From Gordonibacter sp. An230 (lineage in GTDB: Bacteria > Actinomycetota > Coriobacteriia > Coriobacteriales > Eggerthellaceae), in assembly GCF_002159915.1 (NCBI RefSeq), contig NZ_NFJP01000029.1, positions 1-48,727 on the forward strand: a stretch of DNA of 48,727 nucleotides, written 5' to 3'. The notes below the pieces were generated by a model. The model was not told the DNA's origin. It saw only the letters and a program-made list of their open reading frames with translations, and ran no database searches. Each line of letters begins with the position of its first letter. Position 1 is the first letter of the stretch. Positions 8,595 through 17,793 of the stretch are shown here, piece by piece. The translations under genes and the position numbers were made by a program.

Positions 8595-10178
8595 CTAGCG
8601 CGCCTCCTCCAGCTTGCGCATGAGCTCGGCACGATTGTGGACGTCGAACTTCTCGTAGATGTGGCGCACGTGCGTTTTGACGGTGGCCGGAGAGATGACG
8701 AACTTCTCTTGGATGTACTTCGACCCATGTCCCGTCACCCACAGCGCGAACACCTCCTTCTCGCGCGGGGAGAGTTGGTAAGCGGCGGCCAGCGCGTCGA
8801 TGCGCGCAGCGAGCCCTTCGGACGGCGGAACCAGCCCGACGTCCACCGACGAGGCGCCGGCCGCAACACCCGAGCCCTTCGAGGCGCGCACGCCGCCCAC
8901 GCCTCCTTCCGCAGCGCCGCCTTCATCACCGCTCTCGCCCCCCGAGGCTCCCTTTTCGCCAAGCGCCGCAAGACGCGCGAGCTCTGTCGGCGTAGGGCTT
9001 TCGAACGCGAACGTGGTGTCGCGATCTGCGAACGTAAAGCCCGCTGACACCACGAGAACGAACACGGCCGTCACTGCGAACGCGGTCACATCGCCGACGA
9101 ACGCGAACGCCGCCAGTTCGCCCGTCACGATGCCCGCATGCACCGCCAATCGACCCATTGCGAACACGAGCAGCGGAGAGAAATGCGTCGTGCGCGCGAT
9201 CTCAGCAAGCAACGCCCATGTGAGCACCTCGAACAAAACCGAGCTGAGCGACGCCATGAAGAACACCGCCCAGGCGTTTCCCTGCCCCACGAGCGCGATA
9301 AGCACGAACGCCAATGCCCACACCGACAAGGCGATGCGGTAGAGAACGCCGAGATTGAGGCTCGTGCGCGACGCGAACGTGCCGTACAGGAAGAAGATGA
9401 GCGCAGCCAGCGCAATGGTGCCCGCCATGAGCCACGGATCGGAGAACACATCGGGGGCAAGGTCGCCGAAATACACGCGCAGGCCGCCATACGCGAACAG
9501 AGCCGTCGTCAATCCCACGAGCACGCGCCAAGAAAGCGCCGTGCGCACGAGCATCCGAACCTCCTCGCGAGCACCTCTCGCATGCGCAACGCCAACCCCG
9601 AGGCGCCGTGCGCACCCGCCTCCGCGCATGCTGGCAACAGCCGTCGCCGCAGCAGCCAAAGGTAGCAGCGACACACCCGCCGACGAGAACGCCGGCTCGA
9701 GCGCCGCAAGAGCCGCGAGCGCCGCGTACAGCACGGCAGCTCCGAAAAACGTCATCGACGTGAACAGCACCGCACGCCTCGCGTCGAGGCCGCGATACGC
9801 GACGCCCCATGCCAGCACGATGGGAGAGCATGCAAGCCCCGTCACCAGCGCCCCGGCCACCGTCAACGCCGGATTCGGCGCAAGCAGCGGAGACGAGTAC
9901 AGAAACGTGCCCGCAGCAGCCGCCACACCGCATCCCGCCAACACCCGCGCAACACGCGCAGCGGACCATGCCGCAACACGATGGAAGCACACGGCGCTCG
10001 CACCGAACACGACCATGGCCGCGGCTGCCGAAGCCACGTGCACGAACGACAGAGACCGCCCATCGCCACCTACGATGTCGATGGAATTGAAGGAAAGGAA
10101 CACCCAAGCCCAGTAGAAGCTCAGGCCCGCATAGCGCAACGCGAACTCTCGGCTCACGGCCGCAAACCCCGTCTTCAC
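8595..10178 (-). CDS. Membrane-anchored LuxR-type transcriptional regulator with long Gly/Ser linker
   Basis: A 527-residue protein with about twelve hydrophobic segments, a low-complexity Gly/Ala/Ser/Glu linker of ~60 residues, and a C-terminal helix-turn-helix (LSPREKEVFALWV ... ATVKTHVRHIYEKFDVHNRAEL). The linker is much longer than in the sister regulators and probably lets the DNA-binding head move away from the membrane. I prefer GTG at 10178, preceded by AGGGGAGGG, to ATG at 10208, which has only a weak site and would add ten residues. It is divergent from the flavoprotein at 10579. Confidence 0.84.
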   Translation of the reverse strand: MKTGFAAVSREFALRYAGLSFYWAWVFLSFNSIDIVGGDGRSLSFVHVASAAAAMVVFGASAVCFHRVAAWSAARVARVLAGCGVAAAAGTFLYSSPLLAPNPALTVAGALVTGLACSPIVLAWGVAYRGLDARRAVLFTSMTFFGAAVLYAALAALAALEPAFSSAGVSLLPLAAAATAVASMRGGGCARRLGVGVAHARGAREEVRMLVRTALSWRVLVGLTTALFAYGGLRVYFGDLAPDVFSDPWLMAGTIALAALIFFLYGTFASRTSLNLGVLYRIALSVWALAFVLIALVGQGNAWAVFFMASLSSVLFEVLTWALLAEIARTTHFSPLLVFAMGRLAVHAGIVTGELAAFAFVGDVTAFAVTAVFVLVVSAGFTFADRDTTFAFESPTPTELARLAALGEKGASGGESGDEGGAAEGGVGGVRASKGSGVAAGASSVDVGLVPPSEGLAARIDALAAAYQLSPREKEVFALWVTGHGSKYIQEKFVISPATVKTHVRHIYEKFDVHNRAELMRKLEEAR

Positions 10179-10578
10179 CGGCCCTCCCCTTGCAGTCAGC
10201 GTCGTCATCCAAGAAACGCCCTCATTGTAACCGACTTCATCGAATCGCGCTCATTCGGGAAGCTCCGCAAGATGCCACGCCCCGAGCAGCATGGCGAGCC
10301 CTGCGCGCCGAAGGGCGTCCGCATTCAGCACGCCAAAGCGGGTCGGAGCCTTCGAAGACCCCGCCGCCCAACCGGCATCCCGAACCCGCCCGCATCAACC
10401 CAAAGGGTTGATGTCGCCCGTCGTCATGGGAAATCAACCCTTTGGGTGGGCGGCACGACGCCCCATCCCGCATATCGTAGGCATCGCAGTCGGGCACCGG
10501 CGACCACTCGAAGCGAGCGCCGCCGACCGCGAGGAAAAGCAACCAGCAACGTAGCACGACACAGGGAGGATGATTCGC
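10179..10578. promoter_or_regulatory. Divergent regulatory region of the second LuxR/flavoprotein module
   Basis: Four hundred bases between two divergent starts, with no gene. Its most marked feature is the inverted repeat at 10398-10447. The ribosome-binding site GGAGG at 10565-10569 serves the flavoprotein. Confidence 0.6.
10398..10447. promoter_or_regulatory. Large dyad, candidate operator
   Basis: ACCCAAAGGGTTGAT at 10398-10412 is matched perfectly by its reverse complement at 10433-10447 across a 20-base spacer. The left arm extends to 10394 and is itself nearly palindromic (ATCAACCCAAAGGGTTGAT). It lies ~130 bases upstream of the flavoprotein start, without a T-run. That fits a pair of operator half-sites better than a terminator. 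Confidence 0.6.
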
Positions 10579-12345
10579 ATGACCACCACTTCGCACAGGC
10601 GCGGTCTTTCCCGCCGCGCGTTCCTCGGCCTCGGCGCCACCGCCGCCGTCGCGGCGGGCGCAGGCCTCGCAGGCTGCGCGCCGCAGACGAACGGCGGCGC
10701 GTCGAAGGGAGCAGAGTCCGGCTCGGGCTCAACCGCAGGCTCCGGCACCCCCAGCTTCATGACTGCGCCCGAGCCCATCGCCGAGGGCGACATCACCGAG
10801 ACGATCGAAGCGGACATCGTCATCGTGGGCGCGGGCCTCTCCGGCATCAGCGCGGCCCGCTCAGCCGTCGAGAACGGCGCGAAGAACATCGTCGTCGTGG
10901 AGAAGGCCACCACGTGGCAGTACCGTTCGAACCAAGTGGGCTGCATCGGCGGCAAGATACAAGAGGACCTCGGCATTCACATCGACAAGAACGCCGTGGT
11001 CGGCCAGATCATGAAAGAGTGCGGCTATCGTCCCAACCAGCGCATCCTCAACTTGTGGGCCGATCACTCTGGAGAGGCGTTCGACTGGTACCTGGCCGCA
11101 AGCGAGGGCCAGTACGTGGTGGAAGCCGAGTCCGATCCTTACGACGGCGAATCCATGAGCGTTCGCAAGATGCACTGGCCCCATCCCGAAGAGGCCAACG
11201 TCGCCGCCGACTACTACCCCATCTTCGACGACTGCCAGATCTGCCTGCCCGACAACGGCCCCTACATCCAGAACATGGTGGAGATATGCGAGGAGGCCGG
11301 CGTGCGGTTCCTGTACTCCACGTTCGCCCGCCAACTTGTGCGCCCGGACAACGCCGGTCGCGTCGAAGGGGTCATCGTCGAGGACGAGAACGGCGACTAC
11401 AAGAAGATCACCGCCAGCAAGGCCGTCCTGCTGGCCACGGGCGACTACGCGTCGAACGCCGAGATGATGAGCTACTACGTGCCGTGGTCCGACCGCTTCG
11501 CCAGCATCTTCCCGAACGTCGACGCCAAGGGCGAGAAGACGAACACGGGCGACGGGCAGCAGATGGGCATGTGGATCGGCGCCAAGATGGAGGACGGTCC
11601 GCACGCTCCCATGACGCACCACCTGGGCGGTCCTTTGGGCATGGACGCGTTCCTGCTCGTCGACATCTACGGCAACCGTTTCATGAACGAGGACGTGGGG
11701 GGCCAACCCTTCCAAAACCAGCTGTCGCGCCTGCCTAAGAAGACCGCGTGGCAGATCTTCGACAGCAAATGGAAAGACCAGATCAAGTACATGGACACCG
11801 GCCACGGCAACGTGAACTGGTACGTGGAATCAGGCTCCGAGGTGCCCAACGGCTCGTATGGCAAGAACGCCTACATCTCCGAGGAGGACAACGAGGACGG
11901 CAACACGCCCGGCTTCACGAGCTACTTCGAGGGCGACAAGGCCGTGGGCGTCACCGCGAACTCCATCTCCGAGCTGGCGAAGCTCATGGAGGTTGACGAG
12001 GCAACGCTCGTCGCCACCATCGAACGATACAACGAGCTGGCCGCCGCCGGCAACGACGAGGACTTCGGCAAACGCGCCGACCGCCTGTTCCCCATCGAGG
12101 AAGGGCCCTTCTACGCCTACCCGCTCACCGACACCGTGATCCTCGTGAACATGGGCGGCCTGCAAACCGACGTGGACTTCAACGTGCTAGACACCGAGGA
12201 CGAGGTGATCGAGGGCCTGTACGCTGTGGGCAACGCCCAGGGCGGCCGCTTCCTTGTGGACTACCCGCTGCCCGCGCCCGGCATCAGCCACGGCATGGCG
12301 CTCACCCACGGCATGCTGGTCGGACGCATCTTGGCCCAGCTGTAG
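10579..12345 (+). CDS. Tat-exported lipoprotein FAD-dependent reductase (FAD_binding_2 family)
   Basis: This 588-residue flavoprotein has the Tat motif SRRAFLG (11-17), lipobox LAGC (Cys33), the FAD motif GAGLSG (~85) and C-terminal GLYAVGNAQGG. It is a clear paralogue of the flavoprotein at 21581-23314: both have GPHAPMTHH followed by GG, both have a WQIFDSKW block, and both end with DYP before the last Gly. The fumarate-reductase HHTMGG block reads LVNMGG and no NRLGG Arg is seen, so it is probably not a fumarate reductase. ATG at 10579 is used because GGAGG sits nine bases upstream; ATG at 10570 is too close. The likely regulator is the divergent LuxR gene at 8595-10178. Confidence 0.88.
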   Translation: MTTTSHRRGLSRRAFLGLGATAAVAAGAGLAGCAPQTNGGASKGAESGSGSTAGSGTPSFMTAPEPIAEGDITETIEADIVIVGAGLSGISAARSAVENGAKNIVVVEKATTWQYRSNQVGCIGGKIQEDLGIHIDKNAVVGQIMKECGYRPNQRILNLWADHSGEAFDWYLAASEGQYVVEAESDPYDGESMSVRKMHWPHPEEANVAADYYPIFDDCQICLPDNGPYIQNMVEICEEAGVRFLYSTFARQLVRPDNAGRVEGVIVEDENGDYKKITASKAVLLATGDYASNAEMMSYYVPWSDRFASIFPNVDAKGEKTNTGDGQQMGMWIGAKMEDGPHAPMTHHLGGPLGMDAFLLVDIYGNRFMNEDVGGQPFQNQLSRLPKKTAWQIFDSKWKDQIKYMDTGHGNVNWYVESGSEVPNGSYGKNAYISEEDNEDGNTPGFTSYFEGDKAVGVTANSISELAKLMEVDEATLVATIERYNELAAAGNDEDFGKRADRLFPIEEGPFYAYPLTDTVILVNMGGLQTDVDFNVLDTEDEVIEGLYAVGNAQGGRFLVDYPLPAPGISHGMALTHGMLVGRILAQL

Positions 12346-12391
12346 CCTTCCCCGCGCGTCCGCGGCCCCTCCCTGCGGACGCCCTTTCTTC

Positions 12392-12427
12392 GCGCGAAGG
12401 GCCCAGACGGCCATGTCCGGGCCCTTC
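12392..12427 (+). terminator. Hairpin terminator after the flavoprotein
   Basis: A perfect 11-bp inverted repeat (GCGAAGGGCCC and its complement) with a 14-base loop, ~45 bases after the stop. It lacks a T-run and lies between convergent genes. Confidence 0.65.
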
Positions 12428-12490
12428 GCCTGTCAGTCCCCGCATACGGCGCACGCGGGCAGTCGGGCGCCCACGCGCGCGACGGGCACG

Positions 12491-12934
12491 TCAGTCCTGC
12501 TTCACCACGAGCACGTCGCAGCGCATGGAGCGTATGAGAAACGTGGACACACTGCCCACGAACGCGTACTTGATGTTGGACAAGCCCCGCTCTCCGCAAA
12601 TGACCAGGTCGGGCTGTGTCGGCTCGATGAGCTGGTGCTCGAGCGTGTCGGTGATGCGACCCGCCCGCACGAGCAGTTCGACCGATGGGATGCCTGCATT
12701 CGCGCGCGCCTCTGCCAAGACGTCGGCAAGATCGGCCTCGATTCGCTTCTTGCCCTCAACGCACAGCGCCTCGAAGTCCACGCCAGACGCTTCGTAGGGA
12801 ACCGAATCGACGACATGCCCGAACACGAGCGACGCATGGTCGTCGGCCGCCAACGCCACCGCGCGCTCAGCCACCGCCTTCTGCGTCGACGCTCCATCGA
12901 GCGCTGCGAAAATACGCGTGTACCGCTGTCCCAT
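12491..12934 (-). CDS. Universal stress protein (UspA family)
   Basis: A 147-residue single-domain Usp. It opens with the usual strand-Asp pattern (RIFAALDGA) and ends with the nucleotide-binding pattern G-x2-G-x9-G-S (from GERG to VGS) and CDVLVVK. Such proteins bind ATP or similar nucleotides in the cytoplasm and support stress survival; a specific role is not visible. ATG at 12934 has AAAGGAG upstream; a longer frame to 12970 has no such site. It is convergent with the flavoprotein gene and stands alone. Confidence 0.88.
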   Translation of the reverse strand: MGQRYTRIFAALDGASTQKAVAERAVALAADDHASLVFGHVVDSVPYEASGVDFEALCVEGKKRIEADLADVLAEARANAGIPSVELLVRAGRITDTLEHQLIEPTQPDLVICGERGLSNIKYAFVGSVSTFLIRSMRCDVLVVKQD

Positions 12935-13049
12935 GTCCGCTCCTTTCATCGCCCGGCGGCCTTTCGCCACCGCGTTTCGCCCCTATTGTACCGCAGCGCT
13001 GCCTCCGGAAGAGCCAATGCTGCGAAACGGAAAAGGGGAGCTTCCCACC

Positions 13050-15278
13050 TCACAACGCACGCGCGGCAAGGTTGGCCGACGAGATGGCCTCGGCGATGTT
13101 GTACGGTTCAGCGCAATCGCCCACCAGCGCCACTTCGATCCCCGACAGGCTGTCTGCGAGTTCGGTGTTCGGCAGCTCGTCGCTCATGTCCACAAGCGCG
13201 CTGCAAGGCAAGACCACGTCCACGCCCGCCTCGCTTTTGATCGTGATCTGCCCATCGCCAACCTCCAAAACTTCGGCAGACGGCCAGATGCGCACGCCTT
13301 GGGCGGTGATGGCCGATTCCACGAAGTCGCGCATGTTGACCGAATGGCCCTTTTCGAACGCCTCGAGCGGATCGGGCGTGACAATGGAAACGTTTTTTCC
13401 GAGTGACAGCAGGTAGACCGCAACGTCGACCGCTTGGCAATTGCTGCCGAGCACCGTTACGTCGTCGCCCATCTCGGCACTGGCCACCTCCTCAAGCGAA
13501 AGCACCTGCGTGCCCGACGTGGCCTCGAATGCGGTTTCGGCACGCTTGCCGCCCACGGCGACGATCACCGCATCGGGGGCCTCCTGCTCCACCAGCGCGG
13601 CATCCACCTCGGTTCCCATGACCACGTTCACACCGTATACTTCAAGCTGCTTGGCCAGGTAGCTCCTCAGACGGCCGAGATTCTCATGCGGACCCTTGAT
13701 GCCCTCAGCGGCCGCGAGCCTGCCGCCCAGACTGCCGCCTTTCTCGTACAGCGTCACCGCGCATCCGCGCTGAGCCGCCACGCGCGCCGCCTCCATGCCG
13801 GCAGGGCCTCCGCCCACCACCATGACCCTCTTCTCGCCCTCTATGGGCGCGGGCGTCCAACCTTCGGGCATGGCCTCTCCGTACGCACGCCAATTCGCAG
13901 CGTTCACGCGGCAGTGCTCCATGAGGGCGCCCGACTTGTCCGGATCGTAAAAGCAGTGCAGGCAGCGCGTGCACGGAGCGATCTCGTCGATGCGCCCTTC
14001 GCGCAGCTTGTTCACGTATTCGGGATCGACGCACAGCGGACGGTTCATTACAAGGAAGTCGAGCTTTCCCTCCGAGATGGCCGCCTCGAAGTAGTCGGGC
14101 GCCTGCGCCGGATCCATGTACGTGGCCGCCCCCACCGGAATGGACACCGCGCTTTTGATCTCGGCAGCCACATCGAGCATGAGACCGCAGCCGGAATGGT
14201 CGGCGCGCAGCTTGCCCTGGAAGTGGCGCGAGAAGTCGAACCGGCCGCCGAAACCGGTCGCACCTTCCAAGCCCCGCACGGCGAAGTACAGCTCGCTCGC
14301 GAACTGCGCGATGTGCTGGCCGGCCGGCCCCAAGCGCACGTGCAAGCTGTCAGCGCCCGCATCCTCGAGCATCTTCGCGATGGCCTTGTTCTCCTCGATG
14401 GAAGTGCACATGGAATCGGCTCCGAGGCTCCGATCGTTTCCTTCCACGCCGTTGATGAGCACCTGCACCACGAAGTCCTCGCCGCATGCCTCCTTGACGC
14501 CCTTGACCACTTCGACGACGAAGCGGGTGCGGTTCTCGAGGGACTGCGGGCCGTACTCGTCGGTGCGGTTGTTGCGCGCCCGCGAGAGGAACGACTGGCC
14601 CACGTTGTTCGCCGCGAAATTCAACTCGAACGCATCGAAGCCGTCGTCGTGCAGGCGCTTCGCGATGCCGATGATCGTCTGCTCCCACTCCTTCACCTCG
14701 TCGGTTGAGTAATTCCCGAGGAAAGGCTCCTCGAAGTCGAGCGGACCGATAGGCGAGCCCATGGTGTCGAACTGGTAGCCTACATGCGCGCCCGCGGCAT
14801 GCAGGCGGTCGACGAGGCCTTTCACGTCGTAGGAAGCGTAATCCTGCTTGAGAGGGCTCGCGGTAAGCTCCCAGATGTTGGCGAAATCCTCGACCCAGAT
14901 CATCTCGACGCCACCTTGCGCCATACGCTCGTAATAGCCGATGTACTCGTCCGGATTGCCCTTCATGAACGCCAGCTGGAACGCCGCCGACTTCACCATG
15001 CGGTGGCCGAGCTCGATGCCACCGAGCTTCCAGCCGCTGAACAGCGCCGATGATGCGAAATCAGTGATGGAGTTGGCAGTGTAGCCGTAGTCCTGAGGGT
15101 TGAGGACGTCGTTGCGATCGACCGTCGCGCCTTGCACGTCATTCGCGCTCTCGTCCACGCCGCCATCCAGTTGCGAGGCGGGCGCGCATCCGGCCAAACC
15201 GAAAGCCCCTGCCCCCACCGCCCCCGCTGCAAGCCCCTGCAAGAAGCTTCTGCGCGAAATGCCCTTCGCATCTATCAT
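13050..15278 (-). CDS. Tat-exported old-yellow-enzyme/FAD-NAD(P) fusion oxidoreductase
   Basis: This 742-residue protein has the layout of 2,4-dienoyl-CoA reductase/enoate reductase enzymes. An FMN TIM barrel spans residues ~60-400, four cysteines for a [4Fe-4S] cluster (CTRCLHC then EHC) lie at about 430-455, and a two-dinucleotide-fold FAD/NAD(P) half follows (VVGGGPAGMEAARVA near 510). It would move electrons through Fe-S and FMN to an activated C=C or C=O substrate. Unusually for this family it begins with a Tat signal (SRRSFLQG, 9-16) and lipobox LAGC (Cys31), so it should act outside the membrane, where NAD(P)H is absent. ATG at 15278 has AAGGAGGAAG upstream. It is divergent from the LysR regulator. 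Confidence 0.88.
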   Translation of the reverse strand: MIDAKGISRRSFLQGLAAGAVGAGAFGLAGCAPASQLDGGVDESANDVQGATVDRNDVLNPQDYGYTANSITDFASSALFSGWKLGGIELGHRMVKSAAFQLAFMKGNPDEYIGYYERMAQGGVEMIWVEDFANIWELTASPLKQDYASYDVKGLVDRLHAAGAHVGYQFDTMGSPIGPLDFEEPFLGNYSTDEVKEWEQTIIGIAKRLHDDGFDAFELNFAANNVGQSFLSRARNNRTDEYGPQSLENRTRFVVEVVKGVKEACGEDFVVQVLINGVEGNDRSLGADSMCTSIEENKAIAKMLEDAGADSLHVRLGPAGQHIAQFASELYFAVRGLEGATGFGGRFDFSRHFQGKLRADHSGCGLMLDVAAEIKSAVSIPVGAATYMDPAQAPDYFEAAISEGKLDFLVMNRPLCVDPEYVNKLREGRIDEIAPCTRCLHCFYDPDKSGALMEHCRVNAANWRAYGEAMPEGWTPAPIEGEKRVMVVGGGPAGMEAARVAAQRGCAVTLYEKGGSLGGRLAAAEGIKGPHENLGRLRSYLAKQLEVYGVNVVMGTEVDAALVEQEAPDAVIVAVGGKRAETAFEATSGTQVLSLEEVASAEMGDDVTVLGSNCQAVDVAVYLLSLGKNVSIVTPDPLEAFEKGHSVNMRDFVESAITAQGVRIWPSAEVLEVGDGQITIKSEAGVDVVLPCSALVDMSDELPNTELADSLSGIEVALVGDCAEPYNIAEAISSANLAARAL

Positions 15279-15397
15279 GTCTTCCTCCTTATTCCACAAA
15301 GATTGCCCCTTGCCTCCAGGTAACCACAACAAGATGCCTCGACGGAAGAAAGAAGCCGCAGCACCCCCGCCACGGTTCATTGCGGGGAGCAGCCGAT

Positions 15398-15426
15398 CTG
15401 ACCCCAAGAACGAGGAGCGTTATAAT
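15398..15426 (+). promoter_or_regulatory. Sigma-70-like promoter for the LysR gene
   Basis: CTGACC at 15398-15403 and a perfect TATAAT at 15421-15426 are separated by 17 bases, about 55 bases upstream of the LysR start. The position in the divergent OYE/LysR region fits autoregulation. Confidence 0.6.
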
Positions 15427-15479
15427 GACGGGCAGGGGAACCGCGCAACAGAGGCATGCTGTTCGAAAGGAGGGGGCTT

Positions 15480-16367
15480 ATGGATGCGAACAGCTTGCAC
15501 TGCTTTCGGCTCGCCTACGAGAGCAGATCCATCAGCAAAGCGGCGAGGCAGGCGTTTCTCACCCGCCAAGGCATGAGCCAAGTGCTCAAAGGACTCGAGA
15601 CCGATCTCGGGCGCACGCTGTTCGTCCGCACACCGCAGGGGCTCGATCCCACGACGACAGCCGACCTCGTGTACCCAAAGGCCGTGGACCTGCTCGACAG
15701 CTACGATGCCATACGGGCCATCTGCTCAGCAGAAAGGCCCTCTCGAAAGCCGATTCGCATGAGCGTTTCGCTCGGCGCGCTCGATTCCCTTCCGCTCGAT
15801 CGGCTCGTCGAGGAATTTCGCACCGGTCATCCGGAGATGCGGCTCGAGCTCGACATCATCGAGCCCATCATCGCAGAACGGTGCGTGGAGGAGGGCAGCG
15901 AGGACATGGCCCTCATCGTCGGAAACCTGCGCGGATCGCGTACGCGCTGCACGCGCCTGTGCGACATTCCGCTCTACGCGGCCGTCCACAAATCGCTGCT
16001 TCCGCAGAAAGAACACCACACTCTGGACAGCTTGGACGGACTTACTTGGTACGGGCTTTCCAAAGACTTCCCGCTAGACGAAGCCATCACCGAGCTCGCT
16101 CGGAAACGGGGACTCAACCTAACCATGTCATTCGATTGGCACGACTACCACCTCATCCTCGATCAAGTGAGACGGAGAAAGGGCGCCTGCGCAGTGCCCC
16201 GCCATCGTATCCGGACATTCTGCACCGACGGCATCGCGGCCATCCCCCTTGACGACGCCTCATGCACGTGGGCCGTCAACGCCCTCACCCCTCGCAATCG
16301 CCCTCTGCCCGACGCAACGCGAACCGTTCTCGACTGGCTCGCAGAGCGCCTGCAAAGCGAGACATAG
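15480..16367 (+). CDS. LysR-type transcriptional regulator
   Basis: This 295-residue protein has an N-terminal winged helix-turn-helix over residues ~1-60 (LHCFRLAYESRSISKAARQAF, with the segment GMSQVLKGLETDLGRTLFVRT) and a periplasmic-binding-like effector domain over ~90-295. ATG 15480 is preceded by AAAGGAGG. It is divergent from the Tat OYE fusion at 15278 with a 200-base shared region, the classical LysR arrangement, so it most likely controls that enzyme in response to its substrate. The effector is unknown. Confidence 0.88.
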   Translation: MDANSLHCFRLAYESRSISKAARQAFLTRQGMSQVLKGLETDLGRTLFVRTPQGLDPTTTADLVYPKAVDLLDSYDAIRAICSAERPSRKPIRMSVSLGALDSLPLDRLVEEFRTGHPEMRLELDIIEPIIAERCVEEGSEDMALIVGNLRGSRTRCTRLCDIPLYAAVHKSLLPQKEHHTLDSLDGLTWYGLSKDFPLDEAITELARKRGLNLTMSFDWHDYHLILDQVRRRKGACAVPRHRIRTFCTDGIAAIPLDDASCTWAVNALTPRNRPLPDATRTVLDWLAERLQSET

Positions 16368-16699
16368 CCAGTTGGCGATATGCCTTTGGCAAGCTGTGCG
16401 GAGCAGCGCAGCCGTTGAGCCGAGCGCCGAACGCAAGCGCCGCAAAGACGGTCCTTTGGTTTCTGCTGGGCGTATGCGCAGTTTTCGCCAGCTTCGCGCA
16501 GGAAACGCCGCGGCGCGGTGCAATAAACGCATGCGAAGCTTGCCGACCGTTCGACGAAGCGCGCATTTGGGCCGCACCAACACTGCGCGAACGTTCGACG
16601 GACGTCCACGAATCGTCCGACGGGGCAGCGAGTCCCCGAATAGCCGACCCGCTCTCGCAGACACCGGGTCTAGCAACTCGCGCGTCCGATCCTCCCCGC
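16368..16699. other. Intergenic region between convergent genes
   Basis: About 330 bases between the LysR and TauE genes. I see no gene and no strong hairpin. Confidence 0.55.
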
Positions 16700-17413
16700 C
16701 TATCCCGTCACCAGCAGCAATCCGCCAATGCACAGGATGAGCGCGTACGTGAACTTGAGGAACTTCTCTTGGCTGATCCGCTTCTGCAGCTTGTTTCCCA
16801 AAATCGTGGCGACCACGGCCAACGGGACGCAAATCGCCACCACTTGCAGGATATCGCTCGTGAAGTGCCCGCGCTGGAACGCGATGAGGGCATACACCCC
16901 GTTGAGAACCGTCCATGCAGCCGAAAGCGTTATGCGGAACTGCTGGCGATCGCGCAGCTTTTGCACTGCGTAGATGACGAGCAGCGCCCCGCCCGACACG
17001 AACATGCCCTGGATGAGGCCCGCCAAAGCCAGCACGGTCCAAAGCATCCATTCGGGCAGAAACCCCGTTTGGGGACGCAACAGGTTCTTCGCCCCAATCG
17101 CCACGAGTACGACACCGTACAGCTTCAACAGAATATGTAGCGGCATGACGGCATCCAGCCAGATGCCCACGAACATGAACACCGCCATCACCAAGAGGAT
17201 CTTGCCCAATTCCCGCCAATTCACGCTCTTCAAATCCGTCACCGCAAGCAGCCCGCATGCGAAAAACCCCATCGCGTTGAGCACGGCCACCGTAGGCTCC
17301 AACCCCAGGAGCATCGTGCCGACCGGCATGGCGAGGATGTTGCCGGCAAACCCGGTGATGGCCTGTACGGTATAGGCGAAGAAGAACGCCACCAAGAAGA
17401 GCGCTTTTTCCAT
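16700..17413 (-). CDS. TauE/SafE-family membrane permease
   Basis: A 237-residue, very hydrophobic protein with about eight membrane segments and the duplicated half-structure of the TSUP (sulfite exporter TauE/SafE) family. The opening YTVQAITGFAGNILAMPV and the second-half LALAGLIQGMFVSGGALLVIY have the family's Gly-rich helix pattern. Members move sulfite, sulfonates or other organic anions; the substrate here is unknown. ATG 17413 (MEKALFL) is preferred to TTG 17422. It is convergent with LysR and could serve the OYE system, but adjacency is the only evidence. Confidence 0.82.
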   Translation of the reverse strand: MEKALFLVAFFFAYTVQAITGFAGNILAMPVGTMLLGLEPTVAVLNAMGFFACGLLAVTDLKSVNWRELGKILLVMAVFMFVGIWLDAVMPLHILLKLYGVVLVAIGAKNLLRPQTGFLPEWMLWTVLALAGLIQGMFVSGGALLVIYAVQKLRDRQQFRITLSAAWTVLNGVYALIAFQRGHFTSDILQVVAICVPLAVVATILGNKLQKRISQEKFLKFTYALILCIGGLLLVTG

Positions 17414-17793
17414 ATGCCGCAATCCTATTCTACGCGATCATCGTATCAGTGTAGCATCGATGCCCCTCCAACATGAAGCAGCAAAGGAATGCAGCGCATC
17501 CTGCACCCGCAGACGGCGATTGCCCCTCCGAGCTCCAGCGCAAATGCCGTATATCTCCTGTTCGACAATGCACGACAGCGCGGAAATAGCCACGCGAACC
17601 CATGCGCGATCACTCCACTCCTAGTCTGCGGAGACGAAACCCCTCGCAAAACGTCGCACAACCCACCAGCTACCCCAGTTGCACCAACAATCATCCTTAG
17701 CGACCAAGCGGCAATCGATCCCGAACGTCGACGCCGACGGCAAAGCGTCATCAAAAAACTTGTGAGACGCCGGCATGCCGCAACACAAGCAGG
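17414..17793. other. Intergenic region upstream of a truncated LuxR gene
   Basis: About 380 bases with no supported gene. If the LuxR remnant downstream was once complete, its first ~10 membrane segments should have been encoded here; no frame shows them. The missing part has therefore been deleted rather than frameshifted. Confidence 0.55.

Noticed and set aside
9981-11738. A 585-codon frame overlapping the second flavoprotein gene
   Set aside because: It is Arg/His-rich shadow translation; the correct frame shows the Tat signal and FAD motifs.
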